From assembly GCF_003666605.1 (NCBI RefSeq), contig NZ_RCIV01000001.1, positions 310,001 through 374,000 on the forward strand: a stretch of DNA of 64,000 nucleotides. Direction: 5' to 3'. The notes under the pieces were generated by a model. It searched no databases and was not told the DNA's origin. It saw only the letters and a program-made list of their open reading frames with translations. Shown one piece after another: positions 8,469 through 19,287 of this stretch (its first letter is position 1; each line of letters starts with the position of its first letter). This stretch comes from Propionibacterium australiense. Its GTDB lineage: Bacteria > Actinomycetota > Actinomycetes > Propionibacteriales > Propionibacteriaceae. A program made the position numbers and the translations under genes.

Positions 8469-9098
8469 TCAGACGAGGATGTAGCGGACGAGGACCATGC
8501 CAGCCAGCACGAGCAGGACGGCGATGGTGATGATCCAGTCGTTGCCGCTGGCGACGAACCAGCGCATGCGCGCGCTGCTCGGCAGCACGTGGTCGCGTAC
8601 GTTCATGCGGGTCAGGCCCGCCCACACCAGCGTCGTCGTGACCGTGATGAGCAGGCACCACGGGCACAGCGCGTGGATGACGAAGTAGGACTGGGTGAAC
8701 AGCCACAGGGCGAAGAGCAGCGCCACGGTGTAGAGCGCCTCAGCACAGCGCATGTACCAGCGCGGGAACCGCACGCCGGCGACGGTGGCCACCGAGATGG
8801 CCAGCACGATGCCCTCGAACAGGATGCCGAGGAAGGCATTGGGGAAGCCGAGCAGGGTGGCCTGCCAGGTCTGGGCGACGGTGACGCAGCTGATGCGCTC
8901 GTTGATGTCGCAGGCCAGCTCGAGACCGGGGTCGCCGGCCAGCTCCCAGGCCTCGATCGACAGCTTGAACGAGACGAACAGCCCCAGCAGGCCGGAGACG
9001 ATCATCTCCGTCGCGGTGCGGGCCCGCCATCGCTGAGGGGCCGGACCAGTCAGATCGGGGTCGAGTTCGACCGTTCCGGACTCGAGGTCTGCTGTCAC
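8469..9098 (-). CDS. Vitamin K epoxide reductase (VKOR) family disulfide-forming membrane protein
   Basis: A 209-residue VKOR homologue with four or five transmembrane segments. The active-site CPWC is in FVIHALCPWCLLITVTT, and the upstream loop pair of Cys is in LACDINERISCVTVAQTW with the conserved following LGFPNAFLGI. In actinobacteria VKOR reoxidises a DsbA-like partner and passes electrons to quinone, promoting disulfide bonds in exported proteins. The GTG at 9098 was chosen because GAGGAG sits six bases before it; the ATG at 9116 would place that Shine-Dalgarno inside the gene. No DsbA partner lies adjacent. Confidence 0.85.
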   Translation of the reverse strand: MTADLESGTVELDPDLTGPAPQRWRARTATEMIVSGLLGLFVSFKLSIEAWELAGDPGLELACDINERISCVTVAQTWQATLLGFPNAFLGILFEGIVLAISVATVAGVRFPRWYMRCAEALYTVALLFALWLFTQSYFVIHALCPWCLLITVTTTLVWAGLTRMNVRDHVLPSSARMRWFVASGNDWIITIAVLLVLAGMVLVRYILV

Positions 9099-9234
9099 GC
9101 TGGACTCCTCGTGCATCTGCTTGGCTTCGGGAATGGACGCCGAACGGGCGCCTCGTCGAGCATACCCGCCAGGGCCCGGTCGGCGGCGTGCCGGCAGTGC
9201 CCCGCCCCCACTGCACCGGCCCACCGGGACGGCG

Positions 9235-9268
9235 AAGGGCCCGCTCCCCCGACGGGGAGCGGGCCCTT
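9235..9268 (-). terminator. Intrinsic terminator downstream of tuf
   Basis: Perfect 15-bp inverted repeat AAGGGCCCGCTCCCC around a four-base loop, 23 bases beyond the tuf stop. On the minus strand the stem ends CCCTT with no long T tract, as is common in GC-rich actinobacteria. Confidence 0.85.
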
Positions 9269-9290
9269 GATGCCTGATACGGAAATCAGC

Positions 9291-10481
<1,191 letters not shown>

Positions 10482-10639
10482 TGGGGCTCCTTCATGATGT
10501 CGCGTCACGCTGGCTTGCGGGACGCCCGTGTTGACTACTGCGGGGGTTCTCCCGCAGTCCTGATTGTGTCAGTTCCCGGTACCGGCCGGTGACATACCGG
10601 GCCCGATAACGCATGGGCAGGTGCCCACGAACTTTTGCA

Positions 10640-10668
10640 ATTTTGGTCCTTCCCCGCTGCATAGTCAA
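10640..10668 (-). promoter_or_regulatory. Candidate tuf-specific promoter
   Basis: On the minus strand, TTGACT (10668-10663) is followed after 17 bases by CAAAAT (10645-10640), a near-consensus sigma-70-type pair about 160 bases upstream of tuf. A hairpin (ACTGCGGG/CCCGCAGT) lies in the resulting leader near 10536-10558. Confidence 0.6.
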
Positions 10669-10688
10669 ACGCCATGGGAAGGGACCGG

Positions 10689-10720
10689 GGTCCGCCCGCC
10701 GCGTCGGCGGCGGGCGGGCC
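10689..10720 (-). terminator. GC-rich hairpin after fusA
   Basis: 14-bp arms (10689-10702 and 10707-10720) with one G-U-type mismatch and a four-base loop, 13 bases past the fusA stop. There is no T tract. With the downstream promoter it may partially separate tuf from the rest of the str operon. Confidence 0.6.
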
Positions 10721-10732
10721 TGCCCAGCCGGT

Positions 10733-12835
10733 TCACTCGGCGATGCCGCGGGCCTTCGCGACGATCTCGTCGGCGATCGACTTCGGCACCTCGCCGTAGG
10801 AGTCGAACTCCATGGTGTAGGAGGCCTGGCCCGAGGTCTTGGACCGCAGATCGCCCACGTAGCCGAACATCTCCGACAGCGGGACGAGTGCGCGGACGAC
10901 CTTGTTGCCATGCTCCTCGACCATCTCGCGGATGTGGCCGCGACGGCCGTTGATGTCGCCGATCACGGTGCCGAGGAAGTCCTCGGGCGTGGTGACCTCG
11001 ACGGCCATCATCGGTTCGAGGAGGGCCGGGTCGGCGCGACGCGCGGCCTCCTTGAAGACCATCGAGCCGGCGATCTTGAAGGCCAGCTCCGAGGAGTCGA
11101 CGTCGTGGTAGGCGCCGTCGGTCAGGGTGACCTTGATGTCCTCGACCGGGTAGCCGGCGAGGACGCCGAACTGCATGGCCTCCTGGATGCCCGCGTCGAC
11201 GGCGGGGATGTACTCCTTGGGGACGCGGCCGCCGGTGACTGCGTTGACGAACTCGTAGCCGCTGCCGGGCTCGGTGGGCTCCAGGTCGATGATGACCTTG
11301 CCGTACTGGCCCGAACCACCGGACTGCTTCTTGTGGGTGTAGTCCACGTTCTTGACCGGGCGGCGCAGGGTCTCGCGGTAGGCGACCTGCGGCTGGCCGA
11401 TGTTGGCCTCCACGCGGAACTCGCGCTTCATGCGGTCGATGAGGATGTCGAGATGGAGCTCACCCATGCCGGCGATGATCGTCTGGCCGGTCTCCTCGTC
11501 GGTGTGGACCTGGAAGGTCGGGTCCTCCTCGGCGAGCCGCTGGATGGCGACCGACAGCTTCTCCTGGTCCGCCTTCGACTTCGGCTCGATGGCCTGCTCG
11601 ATGACGGGGGCCGGGAAGGTCATGGACTCGAGCACGACCGGGCTGCCGGCATCGCAGAGGGTGTCGCCGGTGCCGGTGTCCTTCAGACCCATGACGGCGC
11701 AGATCATGCCGGCGGGCATCTCCTCGACCTCTTGGCGCTTGTTGGCGTGCATCTGGTAGATCTTGCCGATGCGCTCCTTCTTGCCCTTGGTCGAGTTGAG
11801 CACCTGCGAGCCGGTCTTGAGGACGCCGGAGTACACGCGGACGAAGGTCAGCTTGCCCAGGTGGGGATCGGCCGCGATCTTGAACGCCAGGGCGCTCAGC
11901 GGCTCGTCCTTGCTGGGATGGCGGTCGATCTCGACGGACTCGTCACCGGGCTTGAAGCCGCGGATGGCGGGCACGTCGATCGGGCTCGGCAGGTAGTCGA
12001 CGATCGCGTCGAGCAGGGGCTGGACACCCTTGTTCTTGAAGGAGGTGCCGCACACGACGCCGGTGAAGGCGCCGGCCAGGACGCCGCGGCGGATGGCGGC
12101 CTTGAGGTCCTCCCTGGTCCAGTCCTCGCCGCCGAGGTACATCTCCATGAACTGCTCGTCGTTCTCGGCGACCGTCTCGACCATCTCGGCGCGGGCGGCC
12201 TCGGCGGCCTCGGCCATGTCGGCCGGGATCTCCTCGACCTCGTAGTGGGCACCGAGCTCGGTCTCGCCGCGCCAGGTCTTGGCGTGCATCTCGACCAGGT
12301 CGACGACGCCGATGAAGTCGGCCTCGGCGCCGATCGGCAGCTGCAGCAGCACCGGGATCGCGTTGAGGCGCTCCCGGATGGTCTTGATGCACCAGTCGAA
12401 GGAGGCGCCGGTGCGGTCGAGCTTGTTGACGTAGCAGATGCGCGGGACGTTGTACTTGCTGGCCTGACGCCACACGGTCATCGACTGGGGCTCGACGCCG
12501 GCGACACCGTCGAACACCGCGACGGCGCCGTCGAGGACGCGCAGGGCGCGCTCCACCTCGACGGTGAAGTCGACGTGGCCGGGGGTGTCGATGATGTTGA
12601 TCTGGTAGTCGTTCCAGAAACAGGTCGTGGCGGCCGACGTGATCGTGATACCGCGCTCCTGTTCCTGCTCCATCCAGTCCATGGTGGCCGCACCGTCGTG
12701 CACCTCACCGATCTTGTGGTTCACGCCGGTGTAGTACAGGATGCGCTCGGTCGTGGTGGTCTTACCGGCGTCAATGTGGGCCATGATGCCGATGTTGCGC
12801 ACCTTGGCCAGGTTCGTCTGCAGGTCCAGGGCCAC
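10733..12835 (-). CDS. fusA: Elongation factor G
   Basis: A 700-residue translocation GTPase, full length for EF-G. The G1 motif [19 protein letters not shown], the effector loop [13 protein letters not shown]3 DTPGHVDF and G4 [10 protein letters not shown] are all present, with domains III-V following ([20 protein letters not shown]). It starts with GTG at 12835, preceded by AGAGGTT. It lies 92 bases after rpsG in the str operon. Confidence 0.98.
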   Translation of the reverse strand: MALDLQTNLAKVRNIGIMAHIDAGKTTTTERILYYTGVNHKIGEVHDGAATMDWMEQEQERGITITSAATTCFWNDYQINIIDTPGHVDFTVEVERALRVLDGAVAVFDGVAGVEPQSMTVWRQASKYNVPRICYVNKLDRTGASFDWCIKTIRERLNAIPVLLQLPIGAEADFIGVVDLVEMHAKTWRGETELGAHYEVEEIPADMAEAAEAARAEMVETVAENDEQFMEMYLGGEDWTREDLKAAIRRGVLAGAFTGVVCGTSFKNKGVQPLLDAIVDYLPSPIDVPAIRGFKPGDESVEIDRHPSKDEPLSALAFKIAADPHLGKLTFVRVYSGVLKTGSQVLNSTKGKKERIGKIYQMHANKRQEVEEMPAGMICAVMGLKDTGTGDTLCDAGSPVVLESMTFPAPVIEQAIEPKSKADQEKLSVAIQRLAEEDPTFQVHTDEETGQTIIAGMGELHLDILIDRMKREFRVEANIGQPQVAYRETLRRPVKNVDYTHKKQSGGSGQYGKVIIDLEPTEPGSGYEFVNAVTGGRVPKEYIPAVDAGIQEAMQFGVLAGYPVEDIKVTLTDGAYHDVDSSELAFKIAGSMVFKEAARRADPALLEPMMAVEVTTPEDFLGTVIGDINGRRGHIREMVEEHGNKVVRALVPLSEMFGYVGDLRSKTSGQASYTMEFDSYGEVPKSIADEIVAKARGIAE

Positions 12836-12927
12836 TGGATCAAACCTCTATTTCTTGGTCTTGGTTGAACGATCTGCCCCAGAGCAGGGCGGTGCCCCCG
12901 CCACGGCGAGCGGGGCCTTGACAGCGA

Positions 12928-13398
12928 TTACCAGCGGTAATGGGCGAAGGCCCGGTTGGCCTCCGCCATGCGGTGGGTGTCCTCACGCCTCTTGACCGAG
13001 GCGCCCAGGCCATTGCTGGCATCCAGGATCTCGTTCATGAGGCGCTCGGCCATGGTCTTCTCGCGGCGCGCGCGGGCGAAGCTCACGAGCCAGCGCATGG
13101 CCAGCGTGTTCGAGCGTGAGGGCTTGACCTCGACGGGCACCTGGTAGGTGGCGCCGCCGACGCGACGGGAACGGACCTCGACCGAGGGCTTGACGTTGTC
13201 AAGAGCCTTCTTGAGGGTCTGCACCGGGTCGACGCCGGTCTTCTCACGGGTGCCCTCGAGGGCGGTGTAGACGATGCGCTGCGCAGTGGTCTTCTTGCCG
13301 TCGAGCAGGATCTTGCTCACGAGCTGGGAGACCAGCGGGGAGCTGTAGACCGGGTCGATGATGACAGGGCGCTTGGGCGCGGGTCCCTTGCGAGGCAT
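12928..13398 (-). CDS. rpsG: 30S ribosomal protein S7
   Basis: A 156-residue primary 16S rRNA-binding protein of the small-subunit head. [20 protein letters not shown] and [14 protein letters not shown] are typical ends. Its ATG overlaps the rpsL stop by one base (TAATG), so the two are translationally coupled. Reading the same frame further upstream crosses rpsL and is not real. Confidence 0.98.
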   Translation of the reverse strand: MPRKGPAPKRPVIIDPVYSSPLVSQLVSKILLDGKKTTAQRIVYTALEGTREKTGVDPVQTLKKALDNVKPSVEVRSRRVGGATYQVPVEVKPSRSNTLAMRWLVSFARARREKTMAERLMNEILDASNGLGASVKRREDTHRMAEANRAFAHYRW

Positions 13399-13769
13399 TA
13401 CTTCTCCTTCTTCGCGCCGTAGCGGCTGCGGGCCTGCTTGCGGCCCTTGACACCCTGGGTGTCGAGGGCGCCACGGATGATCTTGTAACGAACGCCGGGC
13501 AGATCCTTGACGCGGCCGCCGCGCACGAGCACCATCGAGTGCTCCTGCAGGTTGTGTCCGATGCCGGGGATGTAGGCGGTGACCTCGACACCGGAGCTGA
13601 GACGGACGCGGGCGACCTTGCGCAGCGCCGAGTTCGGCTTCTTCGGGGTCGTCGTGTAGACGCGCGTGCACACGCCGCGGCGCTGGGGCGATCCCTTGAG
13701 CGCCGGCGTCTTGGCCTTGCTGACCTTGTCGGTGCGGCCCTTTCGGACCAGCTGCTGAATTGTGGGCAC
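13398..13769 (-). CDS. rpsL: 30S ribosomal protein S12
   Basis: A 123-residue decoding-centre protein. [16 protein letters not shown] starts it (GTG codon at 13769), and the streptomycin-interaction segments [19 protein letters not shown] and [17 protein letters not shown] carry the wild-type lysines, so no classical streptomycin-resistance substitution is seen. First gene of the rpsL-rpsG-fusA-tuf operon. Confidence 0.98.
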   Translation of the reverse strand: MPTIQQLVRKGRTDKVSKAKTPALKGSPQRRGVCTRVYTTTPKKPNSALRKVARVRLSSGVEVTAYIPGIGHNLQEHSMVLVRGGRVKDLPGVRYKIIRGALDTQGVKGRKQARSRYGAKKEK

Positions 13770-14133
13770 CTGCTGGTATCTCTTTCGTTGTTAGAGGGAT
13801 TCTCCTGATGGCGCAACTCCCCCAGCAACCCGACCGCCGCACCCAGCAACCGATGCGCGTTCGAAGGACGATGGGTCGTTGCCGCACACATCCTGGGACC
13901 GCCGGGCCGCCTCGCAACGTTCAGGAGCCAGGCCGTGAGGTTATGTGCTTCATCCGGGCAAACCGAACCAAGTCACAAGTCTACGCGGCACACCCCGGGT
14001 TGGCAACAATGTGCCACGGCTCCCCCGCCGGGCAGTGGCAGCGGACCGCGGCCGGGCCCATGTGAGATCTGTCACACGAAGCCGGTGACAGATCGTACTG
14101 CCACCCGGCGGCCTGAGGCGAAAGCATGGAGCC
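13770..14133. other. 364-base divergent intergenic region between the str operon and an ABC exporter
   Basis: No gene is supported here. It must hold the str operon promoter (minus strand), for which I cannot pick a convincing -35/-10 pair, and the promoter of the exporter operon (plus strand), which includes the inverted repeat at 14066-14094. Confidence 0.7.
14066..14094. promoter_or_regulatory. Inverted repeat upstream of the exporter/two-component operon, candidate operator
   Basis: GATCTGTCAC at 14066-14075 is followed, after nine bases, by its exact complement GTGACAGATC at 14085-14094. It lies 40 bases before the ATG of the ATPase gene. The two half-sites sit about two helical turns apart, which fits a dimeric regulator such as the NarL-type regulator encoded at the end of this operon; that link is inference. 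Confidence 0.65.
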
Positions 14134-15072
14134 ATGAACAGCACAACCGCACCCGAACCGGCCGTGAGGATCAGCGGCCTGACCAAGTCCTTCGGCCCGC
14201 TCGTCGCGGTGGACCGGCTCGACCTCTCGGTCGCCAGGGGCGAGGTGGTCGCCTTCCTCGGCCCGAACGGTGCCGGCAAGTCCACCACGCTCGAGGTCCT
14301 CCTCGGCCTCTCACAGGCCGACGCCGGCACCGTCTCGGTGCTGGGCGGCACGCCCACCCAGGCCGTACAGGGCGGCCGGGTCGGCGCCATGCTGCAATCC
14401 GGAGGCCTGCTGCCCGAGTTCACCGTGCGACAGACCCTCGACGTGGTCGCCTCCCTGCAGCGGAGGGCCCCCGACGTCGAGGCCATCATCGCCCAGACCA
14501 GGCTGTCGGGGCTGCTGCGCCGCAGGATCGGCAAGTGCTCCGGCGGGGAGATCCAGCGCATCCGCCTCGCGCTGGCCCTGCTGCCCCAGCCCGAGCTGCT
14601 CGTCCTCGACGAGCCCACCACAGGCATGGACGTCACGGCCCGCGCCGCCTTCTGGGAGACCATGCGCGAGGCGACGGCGCAGGGCCGGGCGATCCTGTTC
14701 GCGACCCATTATCTGAACGAGGCGGCCGATTTCGCCGACCGCATCGTCATCATCGACCGCGGCCGGCTCGTCGCCGACGGCTCCGTGGACGAGGTGCGCG
14801 CGCTCGGCGAGGGCACCACCGTCACCGCGCGCTGGCCGGGGCTGAGCGGCGAGACCGAGCTGCGCGAGGCGCTCGCCCCCGCGGCCGACTCCCTGCTCAC
14901 GGTGAGCGTCCACGGCGAGCACGTGGAGCTGCGCACCGCCGCCGCCGACGACGTGGCCCGGCTCCTACTCACCCGGACCCCGGCAGAGCACCTGGGCATC
15001 ACCGCGCTCAGCCTCGACGAGGTCTTCACCGGGCTCGTCAACCAGGAGCAGGACACCGTACCGTCGGCCTGA
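14134..15072 (+). CDS. ABC exporter ATP-binding protein
   Basis: A 312-residue ATPase of the drug/antibiotic-export (DrrA/CcmA-like) class. Walker A is FLGPNGAGKSTTLEVLLG, the Q loop is AMLQSGGLLPEFTV, the signature is CSGGEIQRIRLAL (a Cys replacing the usual Leu of LSGGQ), Walker B is LLVLDEPTTGMD and the H loop is LFATHYLNEA. A C-terminal domain of about 80 residues follows. The ATG is preceded by GGAG. It pairs with the permease at 15165 and with the downstream sensor/regulator, an arrangement typical of export systems that sense cell-envelope stress or an antimicrobial. Confidence 0.9.
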   Translation: MNSTTAPEPAVRISGLTKSFGPLVAVDRLDLSVARGEVVAFLGPNGAGKSTTLEVLLGLSQADAGTVSVLGGTPTQAVQGGRVGAMLQSGGLLPEFTVRQTLDVVASLQRRAPDVEAIIAQTRLSGLLRRRIGKCSGGEIQRIRLALALLPQPELLVLDEPTTGMDVTARAAFWETMREATAQGRAILFATHYLNEAADFADRIVIIDRGRLVADGSVDEVRALGEGTTVTARWPGLSGETELREALAPAADSLLTVSVHGEHVELRTAAADDVARLLLTRTPAEHLGITALSLDEVFTGLVNQEQDTVPSA

Positions 15073-15164
15073 ACCCGCCCCACTGCCGCGGGCCCACGGC
15101 GCAGGCAGACCAGTGCTGCGAGGCGACGGCCCCGCGCGAAGAACTCACGAAGGACACACCGACC

Positions 15165-15959
15165 ATGACGACACTCACCACGACCAGCAGACGGCCCGGG
15201 CTGCGCACCTATACGCGCATCGACGCGCTGACCATCCTCAAGCGGGCCGATATGATCCTCTTCACCATCGTCCTGCCGCTGGGCATGTACCTGTTCTGGG
15301 GCGCCATGCAGGACTACTCCGACATCGACGTCGGACGCGGCAATGTGGCGGCCTCGACGATGGTCAACATGGCGGTCTTCTCCGTCGCGGTCGCGGCGAC
15401 CTGCACGGCGGCCGGCGCCGCGGTGGAACTGGCCGGCGGCTGGGGACGGCAGATGGCCCTCACCCCGGTCGGCACCCGCGGCTACGTCCTCGTCAAGCTG
15501 CTCGGCGCCGTCATCGTCTCGGCGGTGCCGGTCACCGTCATCTTCATCGCCGGACTGTTCACCGGCGCCGAGATGGACGCCGTCTGGGTGTGGGCCGCGA
15601 GTTTTCTGCTCGCACTGGCGCCGACGGCCCTGCTCTTCGGCTGCTACGGGCTGGCCGTGGGGCTGTGGTTCCCGGCCCAGGGAGCCGTCGGCCTCGCGGG
15701 GACCTCGATCGCGCTGTTCGGTTTCCTCGGCAATCTGTTCATGCCGCTCGACGGCACACTGTTCGCCCTGAGCCGCTTCACCCCCATCTACGGCGTGGGG
15801 GCCCTGGGCACCCGTCCCATCCTGGGCGACGACGTCATCATGATGAGCGACATCGCCACCGAGGCGCTGTGGGTTCCGCTCACTAACATGATCGCGTGGA
15901 CCCTGCTCTTCGCCCTCGTGTGCCTGGCGGCGCGCCGCCGGACGACCCGGCGCAGGTGA
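15165..15959 (+). CDS. ABC-2 type export permease
   Basis: A 264-residue membrane protein with six predicted transmembrane segments (for example ADMILFTIVLPLGMYLFWGA and FLGNLFMPLDGTLFALSRFT), the ABC-2 permease layout. The ATG at 15165 follows AAGGA. It begins 92 bases after its ATPase partner. Substrate unknown; linearmycin/bacitracin-type or lipid export are common for such sets. Confidence 0.85.
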   Translation: MTTLTTTSRRPGLRTYTRIDALTILKRADMILFTIVLPLGMYLFWGAMQDYSDIDVGRGNVAASTMVNMAVFSVAVAATCTAAGAAVELAGGWGRQMALTPVGTRGYVLVKLLGAVIVSAVPVTVIFIAGLFTGAEMDAVWVWAASFLLALAPTALLFGCYGLAVGLWFPAQGAVGLAGTSIALFGFLGNLFMPLDGTLFALSRFTPIYGVGALGTRPILGDDVIMMSDIATEALWVPLTNMIAWTLLFALVCLAARRRTTRRR

Positions 15960-15964
15960 GCACG

Positions 15965-17113
15965 ATGACCGACCGCGCGGCGAGCCCGGCCGGTGACCGG
16001 GCGGGATTCTGGCACCGGATCGACTGGATGGCGAGCATCTGGGTGATCTTCCTCCTCGTCCCGCTGACCTTGCTCGTCGGCTCCGCCGCGTCCTGGCCGG
16101 TCAAGGCGGGCGGGGTGGTGGGCATCTGTGGTTTCATCGTCGTCTATCTCGTCATGGTGAACTCCTCGTCCGAGGCCTTCGCGTGGAATCGGCTGCCGGA
16201 GGGCGCCTCGCCGGCCGAGCAGCTGCGGGTACCGCTGCGCGCCAGTGCCGTTCTGCTCGTCCCCGTGGCGCTGACCCTGCCGGGCCTGGGCTGGTGGGCG
16301 TTCTACTTCCTGCCCTTCTTCACCGCACTGCTGCTCTACACGACGCGGCTGGGCACGGGGCTGCTGGCCGTGGCCCTGCTGAACGCGGGTGCCGTGATCT
16401 GCGCAGTGCTGTTCATCCACGACGCCGAGACGAGGTGGAGCGGCGTACTGGGGCCGTGCTTCTCGGTGTTCCTCGTCGCTCTGTCGCGCATCGGCGTGGA
16501 TGCCGAGGAACGCCGCCAGGTCAAGGAGCGCGAGCTCGCCGCGGCGGCCGAGCGCGAGGAGATCAGCCGTGACGTCCACGACCTGCTGGGGCACTCCCTC
16601 ACCGTGCTCACCCTCAAGGCCGAGGTCGCCCAGCGTCTCGTGCGCCGCGACCCGGACGCCGCCGAGCACGAGCTCGGTGAGATCGTCGGGCTCGCCCGTA
16701 CGGCCCTGGCGGACGTGCGGGCCACCGTCACCCGGCTGCGCGTACCGGATCTCGCCGGCCAGCTGGAGGCCTCTCGCACGGCCTTCGCCGCCGGCGGGCT
16801 CGAGGCCGCGTTCTCGGGACGGGCCGAAGCCGTGCCCGCCCCTCAGCGGGAGCTGCTCGCCTGGGCCCTGCGCGAGGCGACGACGAACGTCCTGCGCCAC
16901 GCCGGGGCGCGCAGCGTGCGCGTCGAACTCGCCCCGGGCCTGGTGCGGGTCACCGACGACGGCGCCGGAACCACCGGCTGCGAGCTGGGCAACGGGCTGC
17001 GGGGACTGTCCGAACGGATCCGGGCCGCCGGGGGCACGCTCACACTCACCAGCCCGGCCCCCGAGAGTTGCGCAGGCCCCGGCCCGGGAACCCTCCTGGA
17101 GGTGAGGCTGTGA
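15965..17113 (+). CDS. NarL/DesK-type sensor histidine kinase
   Basis: A 382-residue sensor with an N-terminal membrane domain of about six segments (to residue about 170) and no large extracellular domain, so it probably senses within the membrane. The HisKA_3 phosphoacceptor is in EEISRDVHDLLGHSLTVLTL (His in RDVHD). The ATPase domain has an N box in ALREATTNVLRHAGA and a G box in VTDDGAGT and GNGLRGLSERI. The ATG at 15965 is preceded by GGTGAG; GTG at 15956, overlapping the permease stop, is an alternative start. It is coupled to the regulator by a four-base overlap. Confidence 0.9.
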   Translation: MTDRAASPAGDRAGFWHRIDWMASIWVIFLLVPLTLLVGSAASWPVKAGGVVGICGFIVVYLVMVNSSSEAFAWNRLPEGASPAEQLRVPLRASAVLLVPVALTLPGLGWWAFYFLPFFTALLLYTTRLGTGLLAVALLNAGAVICAVLFIHDAETRWSGVLGPCFSVFLVALSRIGVDAEERRQVKERELAAAAEREEISRDVHDLLGHSLTVLTLKAEVAQRLVRRDPDAAEHELGEIVGLARTALADVRATVTRLRVPDLAGQLEASRTAFAAGGLEAAFSGRAEAVPAPQRELLAWALREATTNVLRHAGARSVRVELAPGLVRVTDDGAGTTGCELGNGLRGLSERIRAAGGTLTLTSPAPESCAGPGPGTLLEVRL

Positions 17114-17727
17114 ACCCCTCCCCCATCAGGGTGCTCATCGCAGACGACCAGGGGCTCGTCCGCGGGGCGCTCGCCACGCTGCTCGGGCTCGAACCCGACA
17201 TCGAGGTGGTCGCCCAGGTCGGCACCGGAAGCGCGGCCCTCGACGCGGTGCGCGCCCACGCGATCGACGTGGCCCTGCTCGACATCGACATGCCGGACAT
17301 GGACGGGCTGGCCGCCGTGGCGACGATCACCGAGCTGTACCCGAGCTGCCGCAGTCTCATCGTCACGACCTTCGGCCGTCCCGGCTATCTCTCGCGGGCC
17401 CTCGAGGCCGGCGCGAGCGGCTTCCTCGTCAAGGACACCCCGCCGTCCGAGCTCGCCGAGGCGATCCGCAGGATCGCCCGTGGGCTGCGCGTCATCGACC
17501 CGACGCTGGCCCAGGAGTCGGTACTGCTGGGGCCGAACCCGCTGACCGAGCGCGAGAAGGACGTCCTGCGGCTGGCCGCCGAGGGGGCGGACGCGCAGGG
17601 CATCGCCCGGGAACTGGCGCTCGGCGAGGGCACGGTGCGCAACTACCTGTCGGGCGCCATCGCCAAGACGCATGCCCGCAACCGCACCGAGGCGGCCCGG
17701 ACCGCGGAGCGGAACGGCTGGCTGTAG
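17110..17727 (+). CDS. NarL/LuxR-type response regulator
   Basis: A 205-residue regulator. The receiver domain (IRVLIADDQGLVRGALATLL) has the acidic pair DD, the phosphoacceptor Asp in ALLDIDMPDMDGL and the switch Lys in GFLVKDTPPSELAEAI. The LuxR helix-turn-helix is LTEREKDVLRLAAEGADAQ followed by GEGTVRNYLSGAIAKTHARN. The GTG at 17110 overlaps the kinase stop and follows GGAGGTGAGGCT. Its most likely target is the exporter promoter, including the inverted repeat at 14066-14094. Confidence 0.92.
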   Translation: MNPSPIRVLIADDQGLVRGALATLLGLEPDIEVVAQVGTGSAALDAVRAHAIDVALLDIDMPDMDGLAAVATITELYPSCRSLIVTTFGRPGYLSRALEAGASGFLVKDTPPSELAEAIRRIARGLRVIDPTLAQESVLLGPNPLTEREKDVLRLAAEGADAQGIARELALGEGTVRNYLSGAIAKTHARNRTEAARTAERNGWL

Positions 17728-17753
17728 CGTCCCCCTGCGGCGGGGCACCGCGT

Positions 17754-18704
17754 TCATCCGTCGGCCGGCAGCCAGGGCAGGCCCGGGCTCGGCCGGGCGG
17801 CCTCGTCGGTGACCGTCAGGTACTCGACGCCGTCGAGCAGCCCGGCCAGCCGTCCAGCCGACCGCATCATGAGGGCCGTCGCCGCGACCTCGGCCCGCAT
17901 GCCGTCGGCGCACACCGCGGTGGCCTGACGCACACCGGCATCGGACGGCCGGCCGGTGGCCGGGTCGACGACGTGGTGCACGAGCTGCCCGTCGACCAGG
18001 CCCGGCAGCTGCTGCAGCTGGTCCCCCGAGGTGGCCAGGTCGGCGCCGTCCGCCAGTTCGACGGAGCCGAGGATGGCCTCGCCGGTCGGGGTGTTGACGC
18101 CGACCCGCCAGGGGCGCCCGTCCGGCCTGGTGCCGGCCGCGGCGATCGACGAGGCTCCGACCGAGACGAGGGCGGCCTCGACCCCCCGGTCGAGGCAGAG
18201 CCCGCGGACGGCGTCGGCGACGAATCCCTTCGCGATGGCCCCCAGGTCGAGCCGCGCCCCGCCGTGCAGGCGGTAGGCGCGTTCATCCACCTTCTCGAGC
18301 AGCCCGGGCGCGCAGCGCCGCCGCGCCGCGTCGAGCACGTCCTGGCCCGGCGGCTGCACGGGCCGCCCGGCGGCGAGCCCGGCCAGCCAGCCCTTGACGT
18401 TCCACAGCTCGCTGAGCGCGCCGATGCACGGTGTGAAGGCCCCGTCGCTGAGTCCGGCGAGCGTCAGGGCGGCGTCGAGCACGACGGACGTCGCCTCGGC
18501 CACCTCGACGACGCCGCCTGCGGCGCGGTTGAGCGCGGACACGTCCGAGTCCGGCTGGAAGCGCGACAGCAGCGACTCGTGGTGGACGAGCAGCCCGGCG
18601 GTCTCCTCCACGAGCCCGTCCAGCCGGGGCGTCACCACGATGACCTCGACGATGGTCGCCATCGAGGGCAGGACGAAGCGCTGCGCCCCGGCCGTCGCCC
18701 TCAT
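17754..18704 (-). CDS. apbE: FAD:protein FMN transferase (ApbE)
   Basis: A 316-residue ApbE that attaches FMN through a phosphoester to Thr/Ser of extracytoplasmic flavoproteins. Characteristic blocks are LLSRFQPDSDVSALNRAAGG, LDLGAIAKGFVADAVRGL, the VSVGASSIAAAGTRPDGRPW segment, HHVVDPATGRP and the late MRAEVAATALMM with its metal-binding region. No obvious signal peptide is seen at this ATG, which has no strong Shine-Dalgarno, so the start is uncertain. It is the last gene of the iron operon and follows an FMN-binding lipoprotein carrying the ApbE target motif, its likely substrate. Confidence 0.9.
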   Translation of the reverse strand: MRATAGAQRFVLPSMATIVEVIVVTPRLDGLVEETAGLLVHHESLLSRFQPDSDVSALNRAAGGVVEVAEATSVVLDAALTLAGLSDGAFTPCIGALSELWNVKGWLAGLAAGRPVQPPGQDVLDAARRRCAPGLLEKVDERAYRLHGGARLDLGAIAKGFVADAVRGLCLDRGVEAALVSVGASSIAAAGTRPDGRPWRVGVNTPTGEAILGSVELADGADLATSGDQLQQLPGLVDGQLVHHVVDPATGRPSDAGVRQATAVCADGMRAEVAATALMMRSAGRLAGLLDGVEYLTVTDEAARPSPGLPWLPADG

Positions 18705-18750
18705 GCGCGCGGCCGCCCCGGGGACGGTGCGGCGCTGCGGGGACTGCTGA

Positions 18751-19287
18751 TCAGTAATCCTCGTCCTCCAGCCCCAGGCCGGGCATGTTGATCGTGTCGG
18801 CCCGGCCGTCGTCCTCGACGCCCTGCGCCTGGTAGACGGCGCGCAGCGCGGCCTGCAGGAACTGGCTGTGCGCCACGGTGGCGCCCGAGATCGTGTCGAC
18901 CGCGGTCGGGTCCTGGGCCTCGACGAGGGCGGCCGAGTACTGCTCGTAGGAGGCGACGGCGGCCTGGGCGCGCTGGTAGTACTCGGCGTTGGCGATCTCC
19001 CCCGAGCTGTCCTTGCCGTAGTTCTCGTCCTTGACGGTGCCGTCGGACTCGACCGTCTCGTAGGAGGCCTCGATGATCCGGCCGCCCTCGACGGTGATGG
19101 TGACGGTGCCCACCGAGCCCTGGTCGTCCTCGTTGGACTGGCCGGTGTAGGTGCCGTCGCTCATCGGGATGCCCATGTCGACGAGCTCGTCGTCGCCGGA
19201 GCAGGCGGTGAGCATCATGGCGCCGACCGCGCCGAGCCCGGCGAAGGCGGCGAACCGACGGGTGAGACCGCGGTGCGTGGTGTTCAT
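18751..19287 (-). CDS. FMN-binding-domain lipoprotein, probable ApbE substrate
   Basis: A 178-residue exported protein. The lipobox is MMLTACSG, with the lipidated Cys at about residue 29. The FMN_bind domain contains YTGQSNEDDQGSVGTVTITV, and the flavinylation motif DTISGATVAHSQF has the acceptor Thr in SGAT. It should be anchored outside the membrane with a covalent FMN added by the neighbouring ApbE. Its ATG overlaps the ATPase stop by four bases. The context suggests it moves electrons in ferric reduction or ferrous oxidation next to FTR1/P19; this is inference. Confidence 0.88.
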   Translation of the reverse strand: MNTTHRGLTRRFAAFAGLGAVGAMMLTACSGDDELVDMGIPMSDGTYTGQSNEDDQGSVGTVTITVEGGRIIEASYETVESDGTVKDENYGKDSSGEIANAEYYQRAQAAVASYEQYSAALVEAQDPTAVDTISGATVAHSQFLQAALRAVYQAQGVEDDGRADTINMPGLGLEDEDY

